A stretch of DNA of 56,876 bases from Bacteroidales bacterium (GCA_019416285.1 DXXM01000020.1:1-56876), one strand, 5' to 3'; positions 17,495 through 25,582 are shown, counted from the first letter of the stretch. The notes: generated by a model not told the origin, from the sequence alone. Made by a program: numbers and translations.

Positions 17495-17591
17495 TAACAA
17501 ATTTTCCATTTAGTCCACATTTTTATAAATTTTTATTAAAAAACCATAATATTTTAGGACGCCACCTATATATATAAATATATACTTATTA

Positions 17592-17646
17592 AAAATACAC
17601 AGCTCCCGCAGTAACGCCTCCTTATCAGGAGCGCTACTGCGGGAGC
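17592..17646 (-). terminator. Terminator of the transketolase gene
   Basis: GCTCCCGCAGTA (17602-17613) pairs perfectly with TACTGCGGGAGC (17635-17646); the loop can form a further CTCC/GGAG stem. Leftward it is followed by an A/T-rich tract with a five-T run. Confidence 0.82.
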
Positions 17647-17708
17647 ATGATATAGGTTTAAGACGGAATCCAACCGGATATATCAGAAATATCCGCTTCT
17701 ATCCGAAT

Positions 17709-19742
17709 TTACTTTGCGAGGAATTTGTCGACGAGGCCTTTGACGTGGGCGGTGGTAAAGCCGAACTTCTCGTCAAGCACCTTGTAGGGTGCGGAAGCGC
17801 CGAAGTGGTCGAGACCGAACACCATGCCGTCGGCACCCACAATCTCGCGGAGAGTCGAGGGGAGACCTGCGGTGAGACCGAAAGCGGGAACACCGGGAGT
17901 CATCACTGCCTTGCGGTAGTCGGCATCCTGGAGGAAGAAGAGACCAAGTGAGGGCACGGAAACCACGCGGGCCTTCTTGCCTTCGGCCTTGAGCTGCTCG
18001 GCTACTTCACAGAGGAGCGATACCTCAGAACCGTTGGCCACGAGGATTACGTCGGGGTTCTCGGCTTCTACGACAACGTAGCCACCCTTGCGGCAGCCTG
18101 CGTTGGCTTCGGCGAAGCGGTCGCCCGAGGCTGCGGGAAGGTCGGGGAGGTTCTGACGCGAGAGCACGAGGGCCGAGGGAGTCCTGAAGTTCTCCATAGC
18201 CATAGCCCATGCCACAGAGGTCTCGGCAGCGTCGGCCGGACGGAGCACGAGCATCGAGGGCTCGCCGTTGAAGTTGCGGAGCTCTTCCATGAGACGGAGC
18301 TGTGCCTCCTGCTCTACGGGCTCGTGGGTGGGACCGTCCTCTCCTACGCGGAAGGCGTCGTGTGTCCAGATATACTTGACGGGGAGCTCCATGAGAGCGG
18401 CCATGCGGACTGCGGGCTTCATATAGTCGCTGAACACGAAGAATGTGCCGCAGGCGCCGATGACACCGCCGTGGAGCACGATGCCGTTCATCACGGCAGC
18501 CATTGTGAGCTCCGAAACACCTGCGTGGAGGAAGGCGCCGGAGAAGTCGCCGTTGGTGAAGGGATGTGTCTTTTTGAGGAAGGCATCGGTCTTGTCGGAG
18601 TTGGCAAGGTCGGCCGAAGATACAATCATATTGTTGACCTTCTCGGCGAGCACGGCGAGCACGTCGGCTGAAGCCTGGCGCGATGCGATGTTTGCCTTGT
18701 GGGGAATGGCCTTCCAGTCGATTTCGGGAAGTTTATTGTCGAGGAATGTGTGGAGTTCCTTGGCGAGTTCGGGATTTGCAGCTTCCCATGCGGCCTGCTC
18801 AGCACGCTTTGCCTTCACGATTTCGCGGAGTTCGGCGCGGCGGCCGTCGTAGAGAGCCTTCACGTCGTCGAAAATCACCCAGGGATTCTCGGGGTCTGCG
18901 CCGAGATTCTTCATGGTGGCGGCATAGTCGGCGCCCGATGCGCTCAGGGGCTGTCCGTGGGTAGAGCACTGGCCTTCGAAGTTAGAGCCGTCGGCTTTCA
19001 CCACTCCCTTACCCATAACAGTGTGGCCGATGATGAGTGTGGGACGCTCCTTCTCATTCTGAGCAGCCACGATTGCACCGGCGATTTCTGTCGGGTCGTT
19101 GCCCGCGATTTCAATCACGTTCCAGTTCCATGCGCGGTACTTGGCTGCCACATCCTCGCGGTCAACGGCGTCGACCATAGTAGAGAGCTGCACGCGGTTG
19201 CTGTCGTAGAACATTATGAGGTTGTGGAGACCGAGGTAGCCGGCAAGACGGCCTGCGCCCTGCGAAATCTCTTCCTGGATACCGCCGTCGGAGATGAAGG
19301 CATAGGTCTTGTGGCTCATCCACTCGCCGAAGCGTGCGGTCATGAAGCGCTCAGCGATGGCGCAGCCCACAGCCATGGTGTGGCCCTGGCCGAGAGGACC
19401 TGAAGTGTTCTCGACGCCACGCTCGGGATGGAGCTCGGGGTGACCGGGAGTGGGCGAACCCCACTGGCGGAACTGGGCGAGTTCGGCGAGAGTATAGTGG
19501 CCGAAGAGGGCGAGCACGCTGTAGAGCATCGGCGACATGTGGCCGGGGTCAAGGAAGAAGCGGTCACGGCCGAGCCAGGTGCCGTCGTCCGGGTCGGTGA
19601 TGAGGAATTGCGAGTAGAGTACATTGACAAAGTCAGCACCACCCATGGCGCCGCCGGGGTGTCCGGATTTTGCCTTTTCAACCATTGAGGCAGCGAGAAT
19701 ACGGATATTGTCTGCTGCACGGTTAATTGCTGTCAGATTCAT
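17709..19742 (-). CDS. tkt: Transketolase
   Basis: The 677-residue protein matches full-length transketolase, which moves two-carbon units between sugar phosphates in the non-oxidative pentose phosphate pathway using thiamine diphosphate. Visible features are KSGHPGGAMGGADF (about 25-38), the cofactor-binding region with ISDGGIQEEISQGAGRLAG (about 148-168), the pyrimidine-domain stretch with DAFRVGEDGPTHEPVEQ (about 462-478) and the C-terminal domain with ILVANGSEVSL. All three domains are complete. It is a single-gene unit with its own -7 box upstream and a strong terminator downstream. Confidence 0.97.
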   Translation of the reverse strand: MNLTAINRAADNIRILAASMVEKAKSGHPGGAMGGADFVNVLYSQFLITDPDDGTWLGRDRFFLDPGHMSPMLYSVLALFGHYTLAELAQFRQWGSPTPGHPELHPERGVENTSGPLGQGHTMAVGCAIAERFMTARFGEWMSHKTYAFISDGGIQEEISQGAGRLAGYLGLHNLIMFYDSNRVQLSTMVDAVDREDVAAKYRAWNWNVIEIAGNDPTEIAGAIVAAQNEKERPTLIIGHTVMGKGVVKADGSNFEGQCSTHGQPLSASGADYAATMKNLGADPENPWVIFDDVKALYDGRRAELREIVKAKRAEQAAWEAANPELAKELHTFLDNKLPEIDWKAIPHKANIASRQASADVLAVLAEKVNNMIVSSADLANSDKTDAFLKKTHPFTNGDFSGAFLHAGVSELTMAAVMNGIVLHGGVIGACGTFFVFSDYMKPAVRMAALMELPVKYIWTHDAFRVGEDGPTHEPVEQEAQLRLMEELRNFNGEPSMLVLRPADAAETSVAWAMAMENFRTPSALVLSRQNLPDLPAASGDRFAEANAGCRKGGYVVVEAENPDVILVANGSEVSLLCEVAEQLKAEGKKARVVSVPSLGLFFLQDADYRKAVMTPGVPAFGLTAGLPSTLREIVGADGMVFGLDHFGASAPYKVLDEKFGFTTAHVKGLVDKFLAK

Positions 19743-19850
19743 GGAATTTAATTATAGTGATAAAAAGAATGATTTATAATGATAAAAAAGATTGATTGCC
19801 GTGTCGTCGAAAAGTAAAGATTCGTCAGATTAACTCTTGAGAGAGCATTG

Positions 19851-19858
19851 CAAATTTA
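19851..19858 (-). promoter_or_regulatory. -7 promoter box for tkt
   Basis: Leftward TAAATTTG fits TAnnTTTG. The -33 position is not a clear TTTG. The implied leader is about 100 bases. Confidence 0.5.
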
Positions 19859-19932
19859 GTAAAATTCATCGAAAAAACAGAACATCGCTACGATTAATGA
19901 TATAAATATACATTTATTTGAGTGAAATACAT

Positions 19933-19971
19933 ACAAAAACGAATTCCTTGTCGTGTAAGACAAGGAATTCG
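19933..19971 (-). terminator. Leftward intrinsic terminator with no gene in front of it
   Basis: CGAATTCCTTGTC (19940-19952) and GACAAGGAATTCG (19959-19971) form a perfect 13-bp stem with a six-base loop, followed leftward by a five-T run. It implies a leftward transcript from the gene-poor region to its right. Confidence 0.82.
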
Positions 19972-20075
19972 ACACACAATAGTAACAAATAATAGATGCA
20001 CCCCTTTTCACAAAGAGGATTATCACCTATGCTTTGATCTTGAGCCAATATTCACTAAGATCAAAATCTTCATTC

Positions 20076-20340
20076 GTGATTTCCCCTTCGCACTTTGCGG
20101 CACCCGGATGTGTCGTGACAAATAGTGAAGGGGACTTCGGACCGCGACCTGTTAGGCGCTGATCCTATATGCTCGTTAGTTGAAGTCCCCTAAAGACAGA
20201 AGCCCGGTCACGGTGAGCAAACCGCCGCCGCTGCCACAGGCAACGGCTATGAGTCCTCATCAAATACTCTTGTACGGCGACATGCCGACAGCGGCAGAGA
20301 ACGGGAGCCGAACTCAGCTCCTCTGTTTCGGGGAAATTAC
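20076..20340. ncRNA. Candidate structured non-coding RNA, class not recognised
   Basis: Outer arms GTGATTTCCCC (20076-20086) and GGGGAAATTAC (20330-20340) close a domain of about 265 bases. Inside are CGGCAC/GTGTCG, a perfect 10-bp stem AGGGGACTTC (20129-20138)/GAAGTCCCCT (20182-20191), GCCGCTG (20227-20233)/CAGCGGC (20289-20295), CGGC/GCCG at 20275-20287, and a hairpin built on CAGAG/CTCTG with GAGC/GCTC (20295-20325). Two helices contain G-U pairs that hold only if the + strand is transcribed, whereas the nearest strong terminator is leftward, so strand is unresolved. I looked for RNase P, tmRNA, SRP and common riboswitch signatures and did not find them. 6S RNA and Bacteroidales-1 RNA are classes to test. 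Confidence 0.5.
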
Positions 20341-20863
20341 ATGTTTTATATCTTTAGTCCGCAGAATCCTCATGACGGCGGAATGAACCATTTCAGTCAG
20401 TGGGATAAGATAATTGATTGTATGATTAGAAATACAATGTTGTTTTTATGTCTCAGTGACTACGTTTTTATTAATTTTAAGATTGTAAGATTAGTTTGCT
20501 TATGCCTATTCTGGCTTCAGTCTTTGATTTCACCGAAAAACGCCGACTGCGGCAAACGTCTACAGAATTGCGACACAAATTTATATAATGTTGACGAAAT
20601 GACAACAATCTGAGGCGATATTTTTTCAAAAAAATTCATTTCACGGCACTCAAAAGGGATTTTGGGAAAATATCGCGGAGATTCAGGCCACTTTTATTCC
20701 GCTTTGACATGCAGGACTCCGCCGGACTTCCTGCACGCCGGATTTATTTACGCCACACACGGCCTGAGTTGCAGCCTCACGGAGCCATTAAACAATTATT
20801 GTTAATTTTGACATACATATCAATAATAATCGCACGATTCCTAAAAAATCGAAAAAGAATCGC

Positions 20864-20871
20864 TATCTTTG
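20864..20871 (+). promoter_or_regulatory. -7 promoter box for the MFS transporter
   Basis: TATCTTTG is an excellent -7 match; the -33 is not clear. Transcription from here gives a leader of about 120 bases containing a small CCGG...CCGG hairpin near 20891. Confidence 0.5.
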
Positions 20872-20999
20872 CTGTGCCATGATATTTTAGCCGGTTTCCA
20901 CCGGTAGGCCAGTTTCTAAGACACCATTTTAATTTGCGGCAATTATTAAAATTTAATCATCTTATAAAAACAAATCTTTTATTATTCTACTTAAACGTA

Positions 21000-22385
21000 A
21001 TGGAAACTACTGCTAAAAACAACACGCGAATAGTAGCCATAGTCACGATGTTCTTCATCTACGCTATGATCTCTTTCGTGACAAACCTCGCGGCTCCTAT
21101 CGGCACAATATGGGGCTATCAGTTTGAGGGAAACTCGGTGCTCGGCATGATGGGCAACATGATGAACTTCCTGGCCTATCTCTTCATGGGTATTCCCGCC
21201 GGCAACATGCTCGTCAGAATCGGATACAAGAAAACAGCTCTCTGGGCGCTCGGAGTAGGAGTGGTGGGCCTCTTCGTGCAGTTCCTGTCAAGCATTGTGG
21301 GCACTGACACGGTCGTGACCGCCTTCTCGTCGACCAACGCTGAAGGCATCGCAACCTCCTTCCCCATCACTCTCAACTTCTTCATCTACCTCCTTGGCGC
21401 ATTTATCTGCGGTTTCTGCGTATGTATGCTCAACACCGTGGTCAACCCGATGCTCAACCTCCTCGGCGGCGGCGGCAACAGAGGCAACCAGCTTCTGCAG
21501 TTCGGCGGCGCGCTCAACTCTCTGTCGGGCACCCTCACTCCCCTCTTCGTCGGCATGCTCATCGGCGTGCTCAGCAAAGGGACTCAGATAGGCGCCGTCA
21601 ATCCGCTCCTCTTCATCGGTATCGGCATCTTCGCGGTAGCTTTCGTAATCATGTGCTTCGTGCCCATTCCCGAGCCTAATCTCAGCGCTTCGGGTCAGAA
21701 GGTAAAATATTCACACTCGCCCTGGAATTTCCGCCACACCGTCCTCGGTGTAATCGGTATCTTCTTCTATGTAGGTATCGAAATCGGTATCCCCGGCACC
21801 CTCAACTTCTATCTCGCCGACCAGAGCGCAAACGGTGCAGGCGTGCAGGGTCAGGCTTCAGCCATCGCAGGCGCCATCGTCGCTGTCTACTGGCTTTTCA
21901 TGCTCGTGGGCCGCACACTCTCGGGCTTCATCAGCGGCAGCGTGTCATCGCGCACTCAGCTCATCGCAGTTTCCACAACTGCCATCATCCTTATCATCCT
22001 CGCAATCTTCATCCCCAAGACCACCACATTCCCCGTGCCTGAGTTCCTCTATGAAGGGGGCGCACAGGTTCCCGTGAGCGCGTTCCTGCTAATCCTCTGC
22101 GGTCTCTGCACCTCAATCATGTGGGGCGGCATCTTCAACCTCGCAGTCGAGGGCCTCGGCAAATATACCGCACAGGCTTCGGGTATCTTCATGATGATGG
22201 TGGTTGGCGGCGGCGTCATGCCCCTCATTCAGAACGCCATCGCCAAGGCAAGCGGCTACATGACTTCCTACTGGCTCGTTGTCGCCATGCTCGCCTACCT
22301 TCTCTACTACGGTCTCATCGGCAGCAAGAACGTCAACACCGATATTCCCGTAGAGGAAGAGGGTCCGGATGCCCGCAATCTCTGA
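21000..22385 (+). CDS. Major facilitator superfamily transporter
   Basis: From METTAKNNTRIVAIV the protein is 461 residues with about 12 hydrophobic membrane segments, as expected for an MFS permease. Early segments have NLAAPIGTIWGYQFEG and a basic loop after the second segment (NMLVRIGYKKTALW); later ones include LFMLVGRTLSGFISG. The arrangement resembles sugar/proton symporters of the FucP type, but no residue fixes the substrate. An upstream in-frame start would add 22 hydrophobic residues encoded by A/T-rich leader and is unlikely. It is a single-gene unit ending in a strong terminator, with no catabolic enzyme beside it. Confidence 0.88.
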   Translation: METTAKNNTRIVAIVTMFFIYAMISFVTNLAAPIGTIWGYQFEGNSVLGMMGNMMNFLAYLFMGIPAGNMLVRIGYKKTALWALGVGVVGLFVQFLSSIVGTDTVVTAFSSTNAEGIATSFPITLNFFIYLLGAFICGFCVCMLNTVVNPMLNLLGGGGNRGNQLLQFGGALNSLSGTLTPLFVGMLIGVLSKGTQIGAVNPLLFIGIGIFAVAFVIMCFVPIPEPNLSASGQKVKYSHSPWNFRHTVLGVIGIFFYVGIEIGIPGTLNFYLADQSANGAGVQGQASAIAGAIVAVYWLFMLVGRTLSGFISGSVSSRTQLIAVSTTAIILIILAIFIPKTTTFPVPEFLYEGGAQVPVSAFLLILCGLCTSIMWGGIFNLAVEGLGKYTAQASGIFMMMVVGGGVMPLIQNAIAKASGYMTSYWLVVAMLAYLLYYGLIGSKNVNTDIPVEEEGPDARNL

Positions 22386-22425
22386 TTCCACCCACTCCGC
22401 CACAACGGAGAAAGGATAAGACACA

Positions 22426-22465
22426 AAAACGTCTCTCAGAAATTCTGAGAGACGTTTTCTTTTTG
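22426..22465 (+). terminator. Terminator of the MFS transporter gene
   Basis: AAAACGTCTCTCAGAA and TTCTGAGAGACGTTTT form a perfect long stem with a very short loop, followed by CTTTTTG. It can act in both directions. Confidence 0.9.
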
Positions 22466-22500
22466 TAGCGCTGCAAAATATATCATCAGTTTGTTGTAGG

Positions 22501-22688
22501 AGGGTGTTGCAGAACTCAAATTTTGAAATTTCAATGTGCCTCACAAAGCCTACATCGTGTTAACAAACGTGAAAATACTCCAATTTTGGGAGTTCTGCAA
22601 CACCCTGACAGCAGCATGGCAATCAGCAGTCCGAATGTGGACGTTTTGAAAAACGTCCCTACGGGCGCACCGGATTCTGCAACACAAC
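22501..22688. repeat. Dispersed palindromic repeat, copy A
   Basis: AGGGTGTTGCAGAACTC (22501-22517) recurs as a perfect 17-base inverted copy at 22590-22606, bounding a 106-base unit. It is followed by a second palindrome, GGACGTTTT (22639-22647)/AAAACGTCC (22650-22658), and another end-like motif GGATTCTGCAACAC (22672-22685). Copies at 53064 and 56823 share these parts. The ends look like insertion-sequence termini, but nothing is encoded. This and the transporter terminator fill the 22386-22757 gap. Confidence 0.82.
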
Positions 22689-22757
22689 CTTTATCTTTTG
22701 TCTTTTACCCGCTTTCATTTCTTTCATTTCTCCACTCATCCCGCGGTCTTAGTCTCG

Positions 22758-23075
22758 TTAATTGACCGGTTCGTCGAGGGGGCTGCGTTGCGGGAGGGAT
22801 TGAGATGATTTGTTCTGCTGGGAGGTCGACTTCGCGGACTTCCGCTTTGGACGCGACTTCACTTCAAGACTATCGAATTTAAGGCTTTCCGAGGCTTTCT
22901 GAGCGCTCATGGAGTCATTGCTGGGAGATGTTTCAATCATTACGTCCGCGCGCTCTGGGGGCCTCTCTGCCGCCGAGAAGCGGCCGTCGAGCATCAGCTT
23001 GCCCAAAACTATAAGGGCAAGCAATGCAATCAGAGCTATAAGGCCGCGGCGCTCCCCGCCAGTAAAGTTTTTCAT
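22758..23075 (-). CDS. Small membrane-anchored hypothetical protein
   Basis: A 105-residue protein with a basic N terminus (MKNFTGGERRG), one membrane segment at about 11-29 (LIALIALLALIVLGKLML) and a charged, Ser/Lys/Arg-rich tail of about 75 residues. The N terminus resembles that of Bacteroidetes helix-hairpin-helix (ComEA-like) membrane proteins, but the helix-hairpin-helix part is absent, so it may be a shortened relative; this is tentative. It follows the strong rplQ terminator and would need its own promoter, which I did not identify. Function unknown. Confidence 0.6.
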   Translation of the reverse strand: MKNFTGGERRGLIALIALLALIVLGKLMLDGRFSAAERPPERADVMIETSPSNDSMSAQKASESLKFDSLEVKSRPKRKSAKSTSQQNKSSQSLPQRSPLDEPVN

Positions 23076-23102
23076 AAGCTGAAATGAGCGAAAAGCTGAT
23101 AT

Positions 23103-23145
23103 AAAAAATCATCGCCTGACCTCGGAAGGCCCGGCGATGATTTTT
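23103..23145 (-). terminator. Terminator of the ribosomal protein run (after rplQ)
   Basis: AAAAATCATCGCC (23104-23116) pairs perfectly over 13 bases with GGCGATGATTTTT (23133-23145), followed leftward by a T-run. It is a strong bidirectional-type hairpin that ends the alpha cluster. Confidence 0.92.
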
Positions 23146-23170
23146 ATTTATTGTCTCTACAGAGTAGAAA

Positions 23171-23674
23171 TTATTCTGCTGCGGGAGCCTCAGTAGCGGG
23201 AGCTTCAGCCTTGGGAGCCTCGGCTGCGGGAACTTCTGCTGCTGCGTTCTTGCCACCGCGACGTGAACGGCGAGTGCGGGTAGATTTCTTTGCACCGTTG
23301 TCCTTGAGCATGTTTTCGTTGTAGTCAACGAGCTCGATGAAGCAAGTCTGGGCGTTGTCGCCGAGACGGTTGCCGGTCTTGAGGATGCGGGTGTAACCAC
23401 CGGGGCGGTTAGCAATCTTCTGAGCGATTTCGCGGAAGAGTTCAGTCACGGCCTCCTTGTTCTGGAGATGAGCGAAGACGAGGCGGCGGTTAGGGGTGCT
23501 GTCCTCCTTAGCGCGGTTGATGAGGGGCTCGGCATAAACGCGGAGGGCCTTAGCCTTGGCGAGTGTGGTGAAGATGCGCTTGTGCATGATCAGCGAAATC
23601 GTCATATTGGCGAGCAGAGCGTCACGGTGAGCCTTCTTGCGACTGAGGTGATTGAATTTTTTATTGTGTCTCAT
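23171..23674 (-). CDS. rplQ: 50S ribosomal protein L17
   Basis: Residues 1-115 are a normal L17 (MRHNKKFNHLSRKKAHRDAL, then the bacterial core to CFIELVDYNE), a large-subunit protein near the tunnel exit. The 167-residue length exceeds the usual 115-130 because of a C-terminal extension: a basic KKSTRTRRSRRGGKN patch and then an Ala/Glu/Pro repeat (PAAEAPKAEAPATEAP) to the end. Such tails occur in Bacteroidetes L17. It is the last gene of the alpha cluster, eight bases after rpoA, followed by a strong terminator. Confidence 0.97.
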   Translation of the reverse strand: MRHNKKFNHLSRKKAHRDALLANMTISLIMHKRIFTTLAKAKALRVYAEPLINRAKEDSTPNRRLVFAHLQNKEAVTELFREIAQKIANRPGGYTRILKTGNRLGDNAQTCFIELVDYNENMLKDNGAKKSTRTRRSRRGGKNAAAEVPAAEAPKAEAPATEAPAAE

Positions 23675-23682
23675 CGTTATAA

Positions 23683-24675
23683 TTACTCTTTATCAAGTTT
23701 ATATTTTGAAATGTCCATTCCAAACGACAGGTTGAGGTTCGCAAGGAGCTCATCGAGCTCGGTCAGCGACTTCTTACCGAAGTTACGGAATTTCAGGAGG
23801 TCGGTCTTGTTAAAGACCACCAGTTCACCAAGGGTCTCAACCTCGGCGCTCTTCAGACAGTTGAGTGCGCGAACCGAAAGGTCCATATCCACGAGCTTGC
23901 TCTTGAGGAGCTGGCGCATGTGGAGCACTTCCTCGTCAAATTCCTCTTCGCCGTCAGTCTCATCCGTCTCAAGAGTAATCTTTTCGTCGGAGAAGAGCAT
24001 GAAGTGGTAAATGAGAATTTTGGCGGCTTCCTTGAGAGCATCCTTGGGGAGAATCGAACCATCGGTAGTGATTTCAAGTGTGAGCTTGTCGTAGTCGGTC
24101 TTTTGATCGACACGGAAGTTCTCCACTGTGTATTTCACATTCTGAATCGGGGTATAGATCGAGTCGATGGCGATAACGTCGATGGCGTCATTGGCGTTGC
24201 GGTTTTCCTCGGCGGGAACCCAACCACGACCTTTGTTGATGGTGAGGTCGATAGTGAAGCTGGCGCTCGGATCCAAATGACAGATCACAAGGTCGGGATT
24301 CAGGACTTCAAATCCTGAAAGGGCTTTGCTTATGTCACCGGCTGTGAACTCTTCCTGACCTGACACAGTGATGGTAGCCTTTTCGAAGTCGGTATCTTCA
24401 ACCGTCTGCTTGAGGTTGACTTTTTTGAGGTTAAGAATGATGTTTGTGACATCTTCCTTGACGCCGGGGATAGTGTCAAACTCGTGTTTCACACCGTCGA
24501 TGCGGATCGACGAGATGGCAAAACCTTCGAGTGAGGAGAGAAGGATGCGACGCAGGGCGTTGCCAATGGTTATACCATATCCCGGTTCCAATGGCTTAAA
24601 CTCAAATTTACCGAAATGATTATCGGCTTCCAACATGAGGACTTTGTCGGGTTTCTGGAATGCTAATATAGCCAT
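23683..24675 (-). CDS. rpoA: DNA-directed RNA polymerase subunit alpha
   Basis: The 330-residue protein has the N-terminal assembly domain (about 1-230, with LEPGYGITIGNALRRILLSS) and the C-terminal DNA- and activator-contacting domain (about 255-330, with LSVRALNCLKSAEVETLGEL and the NFGKKSLTELDELL helix). An acidic linker (ETDETDGEEEFDEEV) joins them. It dimerises to start RNA polymerase assembly. It sits between rpsD and rplQ in the standard alpha-cluster position, 17 bases after rpsD. Confidence 0.99.
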   Translation of the reverse strand: MAILAFQKPDKVLMLEADNHFGKFEFKPLEPGYGITIGNALRRILLSSLEGFAISSIRIDGVKHEFDTIPGVKEDVTNIILNLKKVNLKQTVEDTDFEKATITVSGQEEFTAGDISKALSGFEVLNPDLVICHLDPSASFTIDLTINKGRGWVPAEENRNANDAIDVIAIDSIYTPIQNVKYTVENFRVDQKTDYDKLTLEITTDGSILPKDALKEAAKILIYHFMLFSDEKITLETDETDGEEEFDEEVLHMRQLLKSKLVDMDLSVRALNCLKSAEVETLGELVVFNKTDLLKFRNFGKKSLTELDELLANLNLSFGMDISKYKLDKE

Positions 24676-24692
24676 GGATCTTAATTTAATGA

Positions 24693-25298
24693 TTATTTAG
24701 AATACAACTCGACGATAAGCTGCTCTTTGATGTTCTCGGGGATATCTTCACGGGCGGGAACGTGGAGGAATTTGCCAGCCTTGAGGCTTTCGTCCCATTC
24801 GAGCCAGGGATATTTGCTGTGATTGAAACCGGCGAGTGCGTCGGCAATTACTTCGAGAGACTTTGATTTTTCGCGGACACCGATTACGTCGCCGGGTTTA
24901 ACGGCGTAGGATGCGATGTTGACAACTTTGCCATTTACCACGATGTGGCGATGGAGGACGAGCTGACGGGCTGCTGCGCGGGTGGGGGCGATGCCAAGAC
25001 GATAAACTACGTTGTCGAGGCGGCCTTCAAGAAGCTGAAGGAGGATTTCACCGGTGATACCTTTTGCGCGTGATGCCTTGTCGAAGAGGTTGTGGAACTG
25101 CTTCTCGAGCACACCGTAGGTATATTTGGCCTTCTGCTTTTCGCGGAGCTGTACGCCATACTCGGAAGTTTTTCTTCTCTTGTTGAGTCCGTGCTGGCCC
25201 GGGGGATAGTTCTTCTTGGCGAGGACTTTATCTTCACCGAAGATGGGTTCGCCGAACTTGCGGGCGATTTTGGTGCGGGGACCTGTGTATCTTGCCAT
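24693..25298 (-). CDS. rpsD: 30S ribosomal protein S4
   Basis: 201 residues, full length, beginning MARYTGPRTKIARKFGEPIFG, with the S4 RNA-binding domain (about 93-155, RLDNVVYRLGIAPTRAAARQLV). S4 is a primary 16S rRNA binder. In E. coli it represses its own alpha operon by binding the message. Here an unusually long 284-base spacer precedes the gene, a possible control leader. The Zn-binding N-terminal cysteines of some S4 proteins are absent. Confidence 0.99.
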   Translation of the reverse strand: MARYTGPRTKIARKFGEPIFGEDKVLAKKNYPPGQHGLNKRRKTSEYGVQLREKQKAKYTYGVLEKQFHNLFDKASRAKGITGEILLQLLEGRLDNVVYRLGIAPTRAAARQLVLHRHIVVNGKVVNIASYAVKPGDVIGVREKSKSLEVIADALAGFNHSKYPWLEWDESLKAGKFLHVPAREDIPENIKEQLIVELYSK

Positions 25299-25582
25299 TT
25301 TAGTGTTTGTTTGAAATTGTCTGTCTCACTTCTTTGTCCGGTGGGTACGCAGCCCGGGGTGACAGCCGCGACCATAGAGAGGTGAAAAAAATATGGTCTA
25401 TTTCACTGGGGGTCTGGCCCGGTTCTTCAATCGACAGGAGAACGCCGGTGAGTGGGACTTGTGTAAATTGATGAATCAAAATTTACTTTTCTTTTGCCGG
25501 CCGCTGAGCTTCACAGTTTTGTCATGAAAGTTAAGAGCGGGAAGCTGCCTGTGGCGGCGTGGCGGAAGCGAGGCTCGGGCGA
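25299..25582 (-). promoter_or_regulatory. 284-base spacer upstream of rpsD, candidate S4 leader
   Basis: Most other gaps in this stretch are under 100 bases. Leftward, GACCATA and TATGGTC (25370-25376 and 25392-25398 on +) can pair, while an overlapping pair GTGAAA/TTTCAC (25382-25387 and 25401-25406) would compete or form a pseudoknot. No open reading frame is credible. An autoregulatory leader or internal promoter region is inferred. Confidence 0.4.

Larger units (their letters stand above)
19743..20999. other. Gene-poor intergenic region of about 1.26 kb
   Basis: No convincing protein gene is present; short open frames of 60-90 codons lack start context and recognisable sequence. It holds the tkt -7 box, a strong leftward terminator at 19933-19971, a 9-bp inverted repeat (TTTGATCTT at 20033, AAGATCAAA at 20057), a structured-RNA candidate at 20076-20340, a possible leftward promoter (CAAATTTA at 20576-20583, reading TAAATTTG leftward, with TTG near 20603), a small GCCG/CGGC hairpin with leftward Ts near 20536-20553 and the transporter promoter. 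The rest is A/T-rich. Confidence 0.6.

Noticed and set aside
20076..20340. RNase P RNA
   Set aside because: One 13-base match to E. coli RNase P RNA is present, but the universally conserved 5' and 3' blocks that form helix P4 are not, and the length is short.
20341..20613. 90-codon + strand frame in the gene-poor region
   Set aside because: Cysteine- and phenylalanine-rich sequence with no domain, A/T-rich composition and no good start signal.
22501..22688. Complete insertion sequence
   Set aside because: Insertion-sequence-like inverted ends are present, but there is no transposase gene or remnant between them.
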